A stretch of 64,000 nucleotides of DNA from Norana najaformis. Lineage: Eukaryota; Annelida; Clitellata; Crassiclitellata; Hormogastridae. The stretch is from NCBI GenBank assembly GCA_964023275.1, contig OZ029916.1, forward strand, positions 26,798,953 to 26,862,952. The letters are read 5' to 3'. Under the pieces are notes generated by a model. The model saw only the letters and a list, made by a program, of their open reading frames with translations. It was not told the DNA's origin and ran no database searches. Positions 1 through 38,380 of this stretch are shown here, piece after piece (within the stretch, counting starts at the first letter, position 1; every line of letters starts with the position of its first letter). Position numbers and translations under genes: made by a program.

Positions 1-239
1 TCAGATTATCAGTTGATTAGCCTGTGTGATTAACATGTTAAATGAAATTGAACACGAGACCACAATAAAACGGAATGGTCTTCAATTGCCGGCAAAATAG
101 AGGCAGAGAAAGGTCAAGAAGCTCATGTTGCAGGGAGCATGACAGACTTCCAGAGTGACAGACCAACCACAGCAAAGCTACCATGTTGCATTGCGGAAGT
201 ACGGGACGACAACATTCAAGCCGTGAATGCCACAGTAAG

Positions 240-610
240 GTATTTAATCAGTTAAGGAGAATGCAACTAAAGCTTGACTGTGAGTATCGTCAGCATACTG
301 ATGTGCAGCAAACCCAGGGAGAAAAGAACTTGGCATATTTTAGCTAGCAGTATAAAGGATATACTGTAAAGCAGAGGATGGAACCCAGTGGCAGCCCAAA
401 TGAGACCAGGGACCAAGTCGATCGGGTTGAACCCAAAACCACTGCCTGAGTGCGGTCAGAGAGGATTGAATGCGACCACTGCAGAGGACAATCCACAACA
501 CCGAATGACATCTCAAGGAAGAGAATGCCATGGTCAACAATGTCAAAGGCTGAACTCACATCAGAAAGAGCAAGCAAGGTTACTCGCCCCACAGAAATCA
601 GCAATTATGC
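240..610 (-). pseudogene. LINE reverse transcriptase fragment (CR1/L2-like)
   Basis: Read on the minus strand, this stretch encodes a recognisable piece of a non-LTR retrotransposon reverse transcriptase. The motif ALSDVSSAFDIVDHGIL corresponds to the family's catalytic-region block (L.DLSAAFDTVDH), followed by a fingers/palm segment with SDRTQAVVLGSTRS and then LPLGSILCFTVYPLY, which stands for GVPQGSVLGP.LF.LY. The first aspartate of the active site is present in AFD. Substitutions in the GVPQGS block and the absence of any flanking endonuclease frame mark it as a dead fragment. It lies about 11 kb upstream of PLCB4. Confidence 0.8.
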
Positions 611-619
611 GGGTTAGCA

Positions 620-1430
620 AGACTCAGTGAAATGGAATCTTCTGAAACCAGATTGTTATCAAAGAATTTGCTTCCAGATAACAAGTCGACTGCTTCGACA
701 CAGTGTTAACAATCGTCTTTGATAGAAGACGGAGAGATATGCCCCTATATGTGACATTGGGGAAGAGATTGAAATAATTGGTTATTGGATTATTAATTTA
801 ATAAATTAAATTGTTGCCTAGTATATGTGATTATTATTGTCAATCAACCGGTCAGTCAGTCAATCAGGCAGTCCCCAATAGCAACATCATATGTTGAAGA
901 TATGGTGAGAATATGACAATATTCCCATATGGGCTCCATATGTCCCACATATAGGCCAGCTTGACATTGTTATTGGAATCAGTGAGTCAATCAGTTGACA
1001 GTCATTAATTCAATCAATCAGTCAGTCAATAAAGTTAGCTAGAAAATTATTTGAATAAGGAATTAAAAGGTGTCACTAATTAACATGATATGGCTACTTA
1101 GTGAAACATTTAATGCACTTAACTGCCTATCCAATTCATTTATTCATGTAGCCAGACATGTAACAAATTCATTTGATTATATGTCTGGCTACAGGATTAA
1201 ATATCTTATTTTTATAAAATATATTAAGTAGTTAACTAATGAACAGATTAATTTATTTAAATGGTTACTTATTTGATTAAATAAGATAAATTCAATTACT
1301 GATTAAAATTTAGGTGACTGACTGATAATTTATATGTTAAATAATCATATAAGCATTTAATTATCATAATGACTGATGAACTTTCTGCTTAGCTTTTTAG
1401 TTAGTGATGAATAAATTAAATTAACTGAAT
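620..1430. other. AT-rich intergenic DNA
   Basis: No gene is visible. The stretch is AT-rich with scattered short TCAGTCAAT-like direct repeats (about 845-870 and 980-1035) and a pair of CAGACAT-containing inverted segments near 1150-1195 (TGTAGCCAGACATGTAAC and ATGTCTGGCTACAGG). Confidence 0.5.
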
Positions 1431-1700
1431 AAGTAGATAATAATAATGACTTATTATGGTGGACTGAATGCATACTATTTGTAGTTTGACAATGCAGTGG
1501 AGAGATAAAAATCCTCTGAATGAGAGAGAGAGAGACCGAGAGAGAGACAGACAGATCCAGTATATCTTTTTAACCTGGGAGAATTGATTAGAAAATGCTA
1601 TTTTCCTGAAGTATGCAGTGACATTCAAGCAATTTAAACGAAATGTCAATAAACTGATCGAAGTCATTTGGCTGAGAAGGAAAACTAGTATCATTAATTA
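1430..1700 (+). mobile_element. Degenerate LINE 3' end, copy 1
   Basis: On the plus strand a broken frame reads WEN*LENAIFLKYAVTFKQF followed by KRNVNKL. This resembles the C-terminal WN.LP...V.A.SL..FKR.LD..L block that closes many LINE reverse transcriptases. The same block recurs about 940 bp downstream with roughly three quarters identity, each copy holding a purine-rich GAGA/GACA run upstream. Both are interrupted and non-functional. Confidence 0.5.
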
Positions 1701-1965
1701 TAAAGCAGCTGTTGGTTTTTGTCCAGTTTATGAATGCTTTGTAGGGTGGTAGTTATACAACACTGGAAATTTTAGCAGCCGTTTTCACTGTATTTTGATG
1801 CTTACTTACTTCAATGGCGATTTCTAATGGGGGCTTTGTGGAAAGTACTGATGCTGACAGTTAATTACTGCTACTGGTGATCCCAGTGCATTGTGTAAAA
1901 CACTGTGTTGGCCCTTATTTGCCAGCCTCCTATTTTGCACATCAAATGTGATTCTGAGTCATTTT

Positions 1966-2012
1966 CTTAATAATAATAATAGTAATAATAATAGTAATAA
2001 TAATAATATTAA
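1966..2012. repeat. (TAA)n microsatellite
   Basis: A run of TAATAATAATAG-type trinucleotides ending in TTAATATTG is seen directly. Confidence 0.85.
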
Positions 2013-2364
2013 TATTGCTATAGCTTAATTTGGAATTGCTGTGATGAATTTAAAGTTTATCGACTGTTGTGATTTTGTACTTGATTTTGTTTCACTTAAT
2101 GTAGTCTGGTTTGAAAACTTCTATAGTGTTATTACAGAAAGTAATATCCATAATTAGTGATAGCTTTGAAGAGAAACAACAGTCTGCAATGTTGAAATCA
2201 AAGAGGCCAGATTCTTATGGCCTTGCAACAGGATTTTTAAGGTAGTGCCATCTGAATTTGAAAATGTTTGGTAACTGTGTGAGGCATCACTTACTGGGGA
2301 ATCCACAAATGCTTACCCCAACCGCAATGTTGTATAAAGGGCATATGAAGCCCATGCACATGGA

Positions 2365-2612
2365 ACATTTTATGGACTGAAGGAGTGTATTGATGTTTTG
2401 TAGTTTGATGATGCTATGACAGAGACAGACAGACAGAAAGACAGACAGACAGGCAGACAGAGAACCATTATACCTGGGAGAATTGATTGACAGATGCTAT
2501 TCACCTGAAGTATGTAGGGACATTCAGGCAATTTAAAATAAATGCTTATAAACTGATTAAAGTTGTTTGGCTGTGAAGGAGAACTGGTATCATAATTATG
2601 TACTGGATTCAT
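2365..2612 (+). mobile_element. Degenerate LINE 3' end, copy 2
   Basis: This is a second copy of the 1430-1700 segment, in the same orientation. The matching peptide reads LKYVGTFRQFKINAYKLIKV. A (GACA)n run at about 2419-2462 occupies the place of the GAGA run in copy 1, so the microsatellite appears to be part of the repeat and to have changed unit between copies. Confidence 0.5.
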
Positions 2613-4580
2613 TAATCATATGACATTATTCCTACTGGACTTCCTTAGTTTCCAGGGCTTCATATGTCCTACATATGACATTGCTGTTGAGGTTGGCCTA
2701 ACAGTCTGAGGAACGGAGTTATTAGAGGCATCTGGCAAAGGCAGACTCGTTTAGTCAAAGATTTTGCCAAATTTGATTTTGGTCTGAAGTTCATTAGCAC
2801 ATCTTAACAGATCTGTGCTAAGAAATATATACGAAACCCGGATTTGCCTACCTGAAAATGGATTTTCTACTCCTTCTACCACAGGATTTCAAAGCCAACC
2901 TGTTTTTCTGTTGATGATTATAGTTTAACCACAGCTTTTAAATAGGGTTTGAAGATTCTGGGCTTCTTTAGTTTCCAGGGCCACATGTGCCACTGCCCTT
3001 ACTTCCCTTGGATAGTGCCAACTCATAAGCTCCTGCATAAATATCCAGCTGCATAGCATTACATTTACCAGGCCAGGTCAACTGAGCTCTTTGGCCTTTC
3101 TTCGCCTCTATTCCTTAAATGTTTGAAAACCATTCTGTTTGACCGTGGTTTTGTGTTGTCACATGTAGGTCACGAGTGTTTCTGTTGAGTCTCTCGTGAA
3201 GAGGCATTATAGAAAAAATCTGTGATTCCAGTTAGAATTACAATTCAAGTTGTGGAAAGCCTGCCCTAACAGCTTGCAAACTTTTTATTCCGTTTTATGC
3301 ACCCAGCTTAACTCTGTTCCAAGGCGTCAGAAATCGAGGTAATAAACGTAGTTGCTGTCACCCAATTACCAGGACTTTAAAAAAACGGGAAGCGGTCATG
3401 CACTTAGACTAAAGATGACTCGCTGTGTGGTCGAGGGCCAGAGATTCAGAGATTCACATATGTATTGGCCACTTTTGAGACCTTGGATGGTCAACTTTTG
3501 AGAACACTGCCATTAGGAGAGGTTTTTAATTGTTGTTTAAAGTTGCCGCTTTGAAGCACATCGTCCAGGCTCGGCGTTTCTTTATCTAGAATAGCCCGAC
3601 CACTGGTGCATATAAGTGTCTTTTTCAAATTGGACAAGCCATGAGTCTGTATGCAGGCCTGCTGCCTGCTTGGCCAATCGTCTCGTTTTATGGCTTGTCT
3701 CTGCCTGTCCTCGGCCTACTACTACTTATATACATGCGGCCTACACACCTGGTCTTCTTAATCGCGTGTGCCAGCGCGCTCTGCGAAGAACGGCAAAATC
3801 TGCAATAATTATTTGCTGAGGTGAGTACTTACTGACTGTTTTGGACCATTAGGGCTATGGTTAAGTGGGCTGGAATAGGTGAAAGGGCCTCATGGGTTTG
3901 TGAGTTCCTGAACTGATGCCCATTTAATTGGAATAAATTCCAAGTCCTATCTGTTTAGAGGGTTCATATTGTAATAGAATGAAACTGTTAGAAATCATAA
4001 ATCAAGAGCAAATCAGATGCAAAATTGTATTTTTCTACACTTTGGTGTACACTACGAGTGCGATCAGTGGGCATCAAAACCTTGGAAGTGGTTCTTGAGT
4101 AGGGTGCTTTAACCGTTGATGTTAGGGCAAGAAGGAAAGAATTTGTGGAAATATTGCTAATATGGCCTTGGGTGATGGGCGTATAATTGTTGTGTCGTTG
4201 TTGTTGTTGATGTTATAACACATGGGAAGGCAGAGAAAACTAGGCAGAAACCAATAACTGAGACAGCTCTTAAAATTATGCAGACTGGATAAATATATTG
4301 CAGAAAGTAAGAAATTATAAAATCAGAAGAGAATGCAACAAAAAATGCACTCTGCAGATTACAGGTTCCAGTCTGAAATTTTGGCCAGGGTGTGTAAAAC
4401 ATTTGACCGGGAGGTTGCAGTAGATACAAATCTACTGGGAAATCCCACCCTGCCTGTCTGCCTGTTTCTTCCTGTCTCATAGGGGTGTAAGTTTATTTCG
4501 TTTTTAATCACTAAAAGCTCACTTTCAGTTGACTAATGGATGTAACATTGCAGCCTATCTATCGGTAGTTTGTCCTAGCT
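2613..4580. other. Intergenic DNA without recognised features
   Basis: No coding region, RNA gene or clear repeat could be supported. Short open frames here show no family resemblance. A GTTGTTGTTGTTGATG run occurs near 4190-4210. Confidence 0.5.
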
Positions 4581-4584
4581 TTAT

Positions 4585-4680
4585 ATAATGTATGTATGTA
4601 TGAAAGTATGTAGTTATGTAAGTCACATATTATGTATGTATGTATGTATGTATGTATGTATGTATGTATGTATGCATGCA
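4585..4680. repeat. (TATG)n microsatellite
   Basis: Imperfect TATG repeats start near 4585. They become a near-perfect array between about 4630 and 4672, ending in ATGCATGCAG and a short (GT)n run. Confidence 0.9.
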
Positions 4681-4854
4681 GATATGTGTGTGTGTTTAAC
4701 ATTTGTACAACACCTTTCAAGAACCTTGCAAAATAATGTATGGCATGGTATGGCGAGGTAGTTTAAGGTAATGAGTCATTTGTAATGTGCCTTTATCAAT
4801 GACAATAATTCTGAGAGGCATGGTTCTGGGATTGAAGGATCATTGAGCTGAAGT

Positions 4855-4995
4855 GTAAACACAGAGGACAAGACCAATCCAACACCTTGACCATGTTATG
4901 CACATTTATACTTTATCATCCATGTACTTACTGGGTACACAGTAGGCAGGATCGGAACTGAATTTGTAAGGCAAAAGAGGGAAACTCCTTCCAGA
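4855..4995. repeat. Dispersed repeat, copy A
   Basis: This segment is repeated at 5855-5985 in the same orientation. Shared landmarks in order are GGACAAGA, CCAACACCTT, GTGCATTTATACTTTAT or a close variant, CCATGTAC.TACTGG, and AATTTGTAAG. Identity by eye is about three quarters. No coding content is recognised. Confidence 0.6.
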
Positions 4996-5854
4996 CTGGC
5001 TCATAATGGAACAGCGATACTAACGAGGCCACAACCCGAGGCGGAGACCAGGACTCTCTAGACCAGAACCCAAGACCAGAGGGAGACTCACGTTACTGGA
5101 GGTAGATTCAGGAACTACATTGACCTTATCAACGTTAGACTTAATTGAGATGTTCTATCTATGAAATCTACAACCAAGTTAGGTATTGTGAGCGACATTA
5201 TTTAGATAGTTTCAGGAATCAGTAGGCAGGCAGGCAGGCCGTCGCACTCTGGAGCTTTATTCTGCTATTGTGCAGAGCACATCCAAATTCAATTTTCAAG
5301 TATGTTTAAAATAAAAATTATCATGAAGATAATGAAAATGAGTTTGTATAATGGTGTTACTTTTATCTGTACTAGTACATAGCAATCAGTACAGATGGTG
5401 TCATGTCATCAGGTGGGATCTGTGTATGCACTATATGTGCAATTTTGAACTGTTTTGGCTTCCACTGACCGTGAAGTTTGTTGTAGATGTACAGCGTTTT
5501 GTGCATGGATCTTCAGTGCATGTGGATTTTCATTTATAAGGCTTTCATATTTTGCCTATGAATATATGTTGCTACAGGCCATATGTCGGAGGGATGCTGT
5601 TGTGTGTGTTTTAGTCCACTTTGATTAACCTTACTGTGAATATCCGCAGTTAAACCATGTGTCCAATATAGGTTTGTGTGAGAATGATGTTTGCCTAGTA
5701 GGTGTTATGGACTGAGAGGCCTATTTGTTTGTTACCCCAACAGATGTCCTGGTTCTTAAGACCTATTAACAATAGGCAACAGTTGCTGATTGGTTGCAAC
5801 AGACTATGCATATTATGCTCAAAAATTGGAAAGCCAACAGGAGGCAGCAGTTAA
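4996..5854. other. Intergenic DNA without recognised features
   Basis: Nothing supportable was seen. The stretch contains a short AGGCAGGCAGGC run near 5222. Confidence 0.4.
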
Positions 5855-5985
5855 TGCATAGGACAAGAGCACTCCAACACCTTCACTTATTTATGTGCAT
5901 TTATACTTTATGCATCCATGTACCTACTGGATACTTAGTATGTACAATCAAAAATTAATTTGTAAGAGAAGGAGAGGAACTCGTT
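5855..5985. repeat. Dispersed repeat, copy B
   Basis: Second copy of the 4855-4995 repeat, same orientation, about 1 kb away. Copies this diverged indicate an old family rather than a recent tandem duplication. Confidence 0.6.
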
Positions 5986-6059
5986 AAACAAACACTGGTT
6001 AAGCTGTGGATCATTTATCAGCTTCAGTATAAAACTTCTTGTAGATGGTTGATATCTGT

Positions 6060-6247
6060 AGGTTTGTTTGAAATTTTGTTTTGAAAGTTCAATATACGAA
6101 CCTGTCAATGCAGTCCATCTGTTAAAAACTACTATGGTGAAAATTTCAGACAAATTGAACAGTATTTAGGGGTTGAACAGTATTTAGTGGGTTGTGCAAG
6201 GATTTCTGGCTATACCATATTATACAGCTTTATGGCAAACAAACATG
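6060..6247 (+). repeat. Unclassified retroposon-like repeat, + copy
   Basis: The segment ends in TCTGGCTATACCATATTATA followed by CAGCTTTATGGCAAACAAAC. The same terminal 39 bp occurs inverted at 6734-6772 with one mismatch. A longer match covering about 180 bp, including GGTGAAAATTTCAG and AAATTGAACA, is found inverted at 28120-28265. The common 3' boundary in all three copies suggests a family with a fixed 3' end. No protein is recognised. Confidence 0.6.
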
Positions 6248-6727
6248 AATCAGTACACAAATACAAGTATGTATTTTAGTATGGCTTAAACAATAAACAT
6301 TAGCTTACTGTAATAAAGTAGTAACCAGCAAGGCAGCAAATTGCAAGTTCAGTCGCGAATTTGTCTAGAGCTTGCAGGTGTTCAGCGCAGTGCCACTTCA
6401 GATTTTTATTCATGTGTGCAGTTCAGATTGTTATTTTATGTTTGGAGTTCAGATTGTTATTTTATGTTTGGCTAACAAAGTCTTCTTATTAGAATCAGGA
6501 AATTTGTGACAGTGCTTTTGGATGATTTGCAGCAAATATTATTTTTGCTGTTCATCATTTGTAAGAATTGAATTGTAATTCTGAATAAGCCTTATTCTTT
6601 CTCGACTTTTATTCACAATCTTGAGCGTCTTCACGATTTGCAGTAAAGCAAGGTACCGCTAGTCCTCATTTTATTCCAGCTTACTGGAGGAATGAATTTC
6701 ATAGTTTCAGAATCTGAAATATTTTAC

Positions 6728-6960
6728 TGTGTTTGTTTGCCATAAAGCCGTATAATATGGTATAGCCAGTAACAAAAGAACTCTGGGGGCTAATGACATA
6801 AGCATATGTTGACTCAAGCCATGGAAGTCTGTGTTTGATCCACCCTGCCAACATAGGTTGTTGACCATTCTTTTTTCTCAGTGAACTCAGTGTTTGGATC
6901 AAAGAAGGCCAATCCAACTGTGACCTCACTTAGGTACCACAGATGATGATGGAATGCTGT
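6728..6960 (-). repeat. Unclassified retroposon-like repeat, - copy
   Basis: Read on the minus strand this ends in the same CTGGCTATACCATATTATAC and GGCTTTATGGCAAACAAAC tail as 6205-6247. Its more 5' part (GTTTGGATCAAAGAAGGCCA, then TGTGACCTCACT, GCAGGGTGGATC, and GTTCTTTTGTTA) matches 27440-27650. Confidence 0.55.
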
Positions 6961-9470
6961 AGTAGTGACCTGATGAATTTCTTGATTTCTGTATTTGGTC
7001 AACTGATGAAAAATGAAGACCTTTAGCAGGAGCAGAGACTGCACATGCCTGGACATAAAACCACAGATGAACAGAAAAAACTGGGAGATACCCTTTTCTT
7101 CAAATGGCTTCAGTCTGAACTGGAATCAGAACATCCACATCTTGAATGAATAGATGATTTTTGCCATCTACTAATCCCGGTGAAGGACTCCAGGAACTAT
7201 GAAGTGAATGCCTCAAGATGGCATTTCACCAAGAAAACTGATTACTAGTTCCAAAAGTTCTTTGTAATTGTCTCAGGGATGATGAACTTCAGGGTTTGCC
7301 TCTACAGAAGCATTGCCTGTCTCCTTGAACTTGCCAATCCCAGCCAGATCTGCTGCTGTCTGAAACCTACTGTAGTCAATCCAATGCCCGTTGTCATTGT
7401 AACGTTGAACTGTGGCAATATCTGGACCAGTGGAAGCAGCAAGTTTCAGGACAGTGAATTTATTTTTCAGCTATGAGTTCCATCATATTGTGATGACATG
7501 CCAGACAAACTATATTCTAGCCTAGTGCCTTTTGTATCAAAGTACATGCACCAGTATGGTAATTTGAAAAACAAGCCCCCCACCTTTACCACTGAATCAA
7601 GGCTCATTTAGCATAGAAAAGGTTGAAGAAGTAAGATCAGAAATGAATGCTGGTGAAGGTGAACAAACCTGTGCAGAAAAGATTGTTTCACTAGGTTGAA
7701 GCCAGGTCTCAGTAAGAGCAAATCTGTGCAAGGAATGCTCACAAAAAATTATGTAGGGTCACAGAGTATTTTGAAGGGGACAAATATTTAATTGCCTGTA
7801 ACCAATATACAGGATTTGTTTCAACATCACCAGCCAAAAGAAGCAACAAAAGCTAATAATTAGACAACCACTGATGTGTAGCCAAAGGTATTCTATGTGA
7901 ATTTACATTCAACCCTGATATTATGGATATTAATGTTACTGGTATTACATAGCCAGATATTATGGATATCTTGCTCTGTAATATTATGGATATTAATGTT
8001 ACTGGTATCACTAGCAGCAGAACATAAGACTCAATTGAAAAAACAGCACCAGGAAGCAGGTAAAATGAATGGGCAAAGTTAAAAAATGGGCCAGACTGCA
8101 GCAATGCATATGTAAATCCAGCAATAGACCTGTCTCCATCAGATTTGGCCAGGAGCAGTAACAGGAACTAAGTACAACACAAAGGCAAGCATTGTAACGA
8201 GGCAGCTATAATCAGTGATACAGACATTGAAGACAAGGAAACTGGGAAAAGTGGACAAAAAGACATGACAGAAGTAAGAAAAGAACAGTTCTTCAGTTAG
8301 TGGGCAACGCACGATTGCAGATGATTAAAAGAGTGCCAGCTAGTATTATTTTGGACCTAAAAACAGTAAAATTAAAAGGTTGTGGTTGGGATTCTGCCTT
8401 GTCATTCAGGTCATGAAGCGTAAAAAACACAGGCCAGCCGATGTCCATTTACAACAACATAAAAACTAATACATAGAAGAAATAGTTAAAACTTATCTGA
8501 CAATGAAAAAAGATGAACTAGTCAGAAAATAAAAATTTTAATATTAGAATTGATCAATAATTTAAAATGACAAAATTTGTTTAAAATGTGACAAGAAATT
8601 TTAAATCAGCACATCTGGTAAAGTGCCTCTCATATGCTATTGGGCAGTGTCCTGTTTACCTAGTATAAAGGAAATTCTTGGCTTGACTCTCCTTAAGGTT
8701 CTTGTACTCCTTATATGGCGCCAGCAGTTTCTTTGCTGCATGGTGCGTGTCTGTCATCGGCGTGCTGGCTTTGGCCCCAAATGGAACCATGGCTTCAGTG
8801 GTCAGTTGAGCACTTTGATGTTGAGATATTTTCTCTTTCAGGCAATGGAACATGAATTTTCAGAGTACCTGAATTTTGTTGGTAGTCCTGCCTCTGCTGT
8901 TGTGGGCTCTCACTTTTAGACAAGCCAGCCCTTACTGCAAGACCTTGTTTATGGGTTGTTTGAAGCCACTTTATTTGAAAAGACACCAAAAGCAATTTTT
9001 TAGTACAGAAAACTGTGTGATCCATGATACACATCATGCAAGATTGCACGATCTCTAATGCAATCCTAGGTTGCTGAAATTTTTTTATCACAGACCTGAG
9101 CACATCAAAAGTTGGAATAAAAGCAGCAGTAACTCAAAACTGAAATCTGAAACTTTGGTTTTCACTGAAGCGGTTAACCCCCATAATGTTTGTATATGTA
9201 TTTATGTATCTCACTATTTGTACAGTGCTTTTAAGAACTCAGAGGTGTTAAAACATCGCTATCTAACATAACTAAAAGGTTCAGTTTAATGTGAGTTGAA
9301 AATGTTTCTTGAACTGTCTGAGGACAGTGTTTAAGGACATCTAATGGCTGCCCAAGCTCTTGAGGTGGCTTTTACCTTTCACATACTTCTTGACTAAAAG
9401 AATTTTCCAGATGGTAAGTTGATTTAACCAGGTTTCAACACTGGCCCACCCCTACATTTCATTGGTTGGA
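6961..9470. other. Intergenic DNA, one short direct repeat
   Basis: No gene could be supported. A 28-bp exact direct repeat containing TTATGGATATTAATGTTACT occurs at 7918-7945 and 7981-8008, with a partial third copy between them near 7955. Open frames around 8620-9100 show no recognisable family. Confidence 0.5.
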
Positions 9471-9474
9471 TATG

Positions 9475-9590
9475 AGAGACAGGTTAACACAGTTGGCCCA
9501 GTTATGTGACTGGTACTTTCCCTACACCATCTCCAAAGGGTTCACAGTCGTAGCCTGTAAGACCACTAGATCCTTGTTATTAGTTCATGT
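9475..9590. repeat. Dispersed repeat beside the (AT)n tract, copy 1
   Basis: It matches 9945-10065 in the same orientation: GAGACAGGTTAACACAGTTG against AACAGACAGATTAACTCAGC, then CCCA.TTATGTGA.TGGTAC, and TCCTTGTTATTAG near the end. The two copies bracket the (AT)n tract. Confidence 0.55.
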
Positions 9591-9721
9591 ACTCTATAAT
9601 TATGTTGTATATCTTATTAATGACTCTTACCTTGTCCAAGCAGTTTGCCTGGCCACACACTGAACAATTGAATACCCTTGGCCTGCCATAATATATTGCA
9701 CAATGTATGTGGGTGAATGCT

Positions 9722-9850
<129 letters not shown>

Positions 9851-9944
9851 ATAGGTTTAAACAAGTTTTTACACGAAATTATGCTTGTGTATCATAATTG
9901 CAGTTACAAAGCGTACACTTGCACAAACACACACATACAGAGGA

Positions 9945-10185
9945 GTTAACAGACAGATTAACTCAGCTGACCCAATTATGTGAGTGGTACCTTCCCCATT
10001 CTATCCTAAAAGGATTTACTATCATAGCCTAGAAAAGCCATGGGTCCTTGTTATTAGCTTAGATCTTGATCTGGAACCAAATTTGGCTTTATCTGCCTAT
10101 TGATTTTATTTTGACTGAGCACCTGTGAATAAGCTGGTTCTAGTGACTTTCAGGTTTATGATTGTGATTATGCATGCATGCACAC
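9945..10185 (+). mobile_element. LINE 3'-end fragment with conserved tail
   Basis: The first part repeats 9475-9590. The second part (10060-10180) carries the tail seen many times in this window: CTTGATCTGGAACC, then TGCCTATTGATTTT.TTTTGA, and CTGAGCACCTGTGAATAAGC TGGT. At 39640-39895 the same tail follows a LINE C-terminal coding block, which identifies it as a LINE 3' end. Confidence 0.6.
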
Positions 10186-10389
10186 ACACACACAAACAGG
10201 GGTCTATGTGTAGTGATCTGAACATAGGCTGGCCTTTTGGAGAGTGAAAAACAAGATTATTGGTAAAGAAAGGATATACTGCCTTAGTTTTAATAGCTTG
10301 ACTTGTGTGGTAGGGTTGCCAAGTGGAGATGCTTTGACAAAATTTTGTCAAGATAGCTGTATTGAAGTGATTCAAGTTTGCTTTCTTAA

Positions 10390-10600
10390 TACTTGTTGGA
10401 AAGATCAAACCCGGTGGCTGAGTCCGGACAGGGGAGCTTCGTGGGAGTGGGCATCAATTCAGGCAGCCCCGAACTATGGTTTGGGGTGCAGTGGGGTCGG
10501 TGATGGCTTTGATATAGGTGGCGCAAAAGGACAGAAAGCATTAGATGTTTTAAACCTGCAACCCCCATGAAGGAGCTCAGCCAGTGGAGCATCAACCTTA
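10390..10600. repeat. Unclassified repeat, copy 1 of 2
   Basis: It shares TCGTGGGAGTGGGC.TCAA and GCAGCCCC.AACT blocks, in order, with 60590-60770 inside a MELK intron. It is richer in G and C than its surroundings. Family unknown. Confidence 0.5.
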
Positions 10601-11119
10601 GTTGTTCCTGAAATATGGCGGGCATGATGGTGGCTGCTGTGTTGAAGATGTTAGATGGAAAACACGGAGTTTTCATACCCTATTTTACATCCAGTTTGAA
10701 TCAGCTGTTATTTAGGAAGTACTGAGAATGTCTTTGAGACCTAGGGTTAGTCAACTACTGTCATCTGGCTGAGCTGTACTTGTCTTCGCAAAGGTCACAG
10801 ATAATTCTGACACCTGGCTAATGATCAGTTCACCTGACTTCTCTTCATGATTTGCAGCTACATTGAATATCCTTCTCCCTCGTTCACGTAGTTGGCTATT
10901 TATCCAGATTGCCATGCCGTAGGTCACAGACTGATAGCCTGAGAGATAGGGATAGGAAGGGAGAGACTAGGATGAGGGGTAGAGATAGAGGTAGGGAAAG
11001 GGGAGGATAGGTAGAGGGAAATATAGAGAGAGAAGGTTGGGAGAGGGAGAGAAGCTGAGAGTGAGAGAAAGACTGAGAATTGAGAGGGGTTGCCAGGAGA
11101 GGACTATAGAGTTTATAGA

Positions 11120-11122
<3 letters not shown>

Positions 11123-11196
<74 letters not shown>
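11123..11196. repeat. (GA)n array 1
   Basis: A pure GA dinucleotide run of about 73 bp, about 380 bp upstream of the PLCB4 start codon. A purine-rich region with degenerate GAGAGG repeats precedes it from about 10940. Confidence 0.97.
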
Positions 11197-11199
<3 letters not shown>

Positions 11200-11309
11200 G
11201 AAATGTGTGTTGTGTATGTGTTTGTGTGTGTGTGTTAAAGAATGATCATTAGACGGAAGAGCAAATAATGGGAGGTGGAGGTTGAGAGATATATCAAGGT
11301 GAGAGGGAA

Positions 11310-11313
<4 letters not shown>

Positions 11314-11378
<65 letters not shown>

Positions 11379-11426
11379 GGAGACATAGAGGTAACAGATG
11401 ACAGACAGATAACAGACAGACGACAT

Positions 11427-11469
<43 letters not shown>

Positions 11470-11470
11470 G
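11314..11470. repeat. (GA)n array 2 followed by (GACA)n
   Basis: A second GA run (about 11314-11375) is followed, after a short purine-rich spacer, by imperfect then perfect GACA repeats (11400-11470). It ends about 100 bp before the PLCB4 start codon. Confidence 0.95.
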
Positions 11471-11572
11471 GAAGCATGATAGGTACTAGTTCAGCTGATG
11501 AGCTTAGTTGTTCCTAACTGTATTTTAGATCTGCTGAGATTCTGCTGGCAACTGTTCTGATGGCAGAGTAGA

Positions 11573-38194
<26,622 letters not shown>

Positions 38195-38380
38195 TGTCCA
38201 GACTTGATGTTTAGTGCTCAAAACCAAACCAATGCTGCAGTACAGCAACCGTAGTCTCATGCATATAAATGTTCAAACTTTTACACCGAAGTTGACCACC
38301 AAAGCCAGCAGTTCAACGGTTCAAACTCAAAGACTTCTTTGATACTGATTATGCAATAAAATTTACAACAACAAACTAGA
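38195..38380 (+). other. PLCB4 3' UTR with candidate polyadenylation signal
   Basis: AATAAA at 38355-38360 lies 161 bp after the PLCB4 stop codon (TGA 38192-38194) and is the first canonical signal. Further AT-rich trinucleotide repeats follow from about 38408. The true cleavage site is inferred. Confidence 0.6.

Noticed and set aside
11037-11477. Glu-Arg and Leu-Ser repeat frames
   Set aside because: Translations of GA and GACA arrays, with no coding signal.
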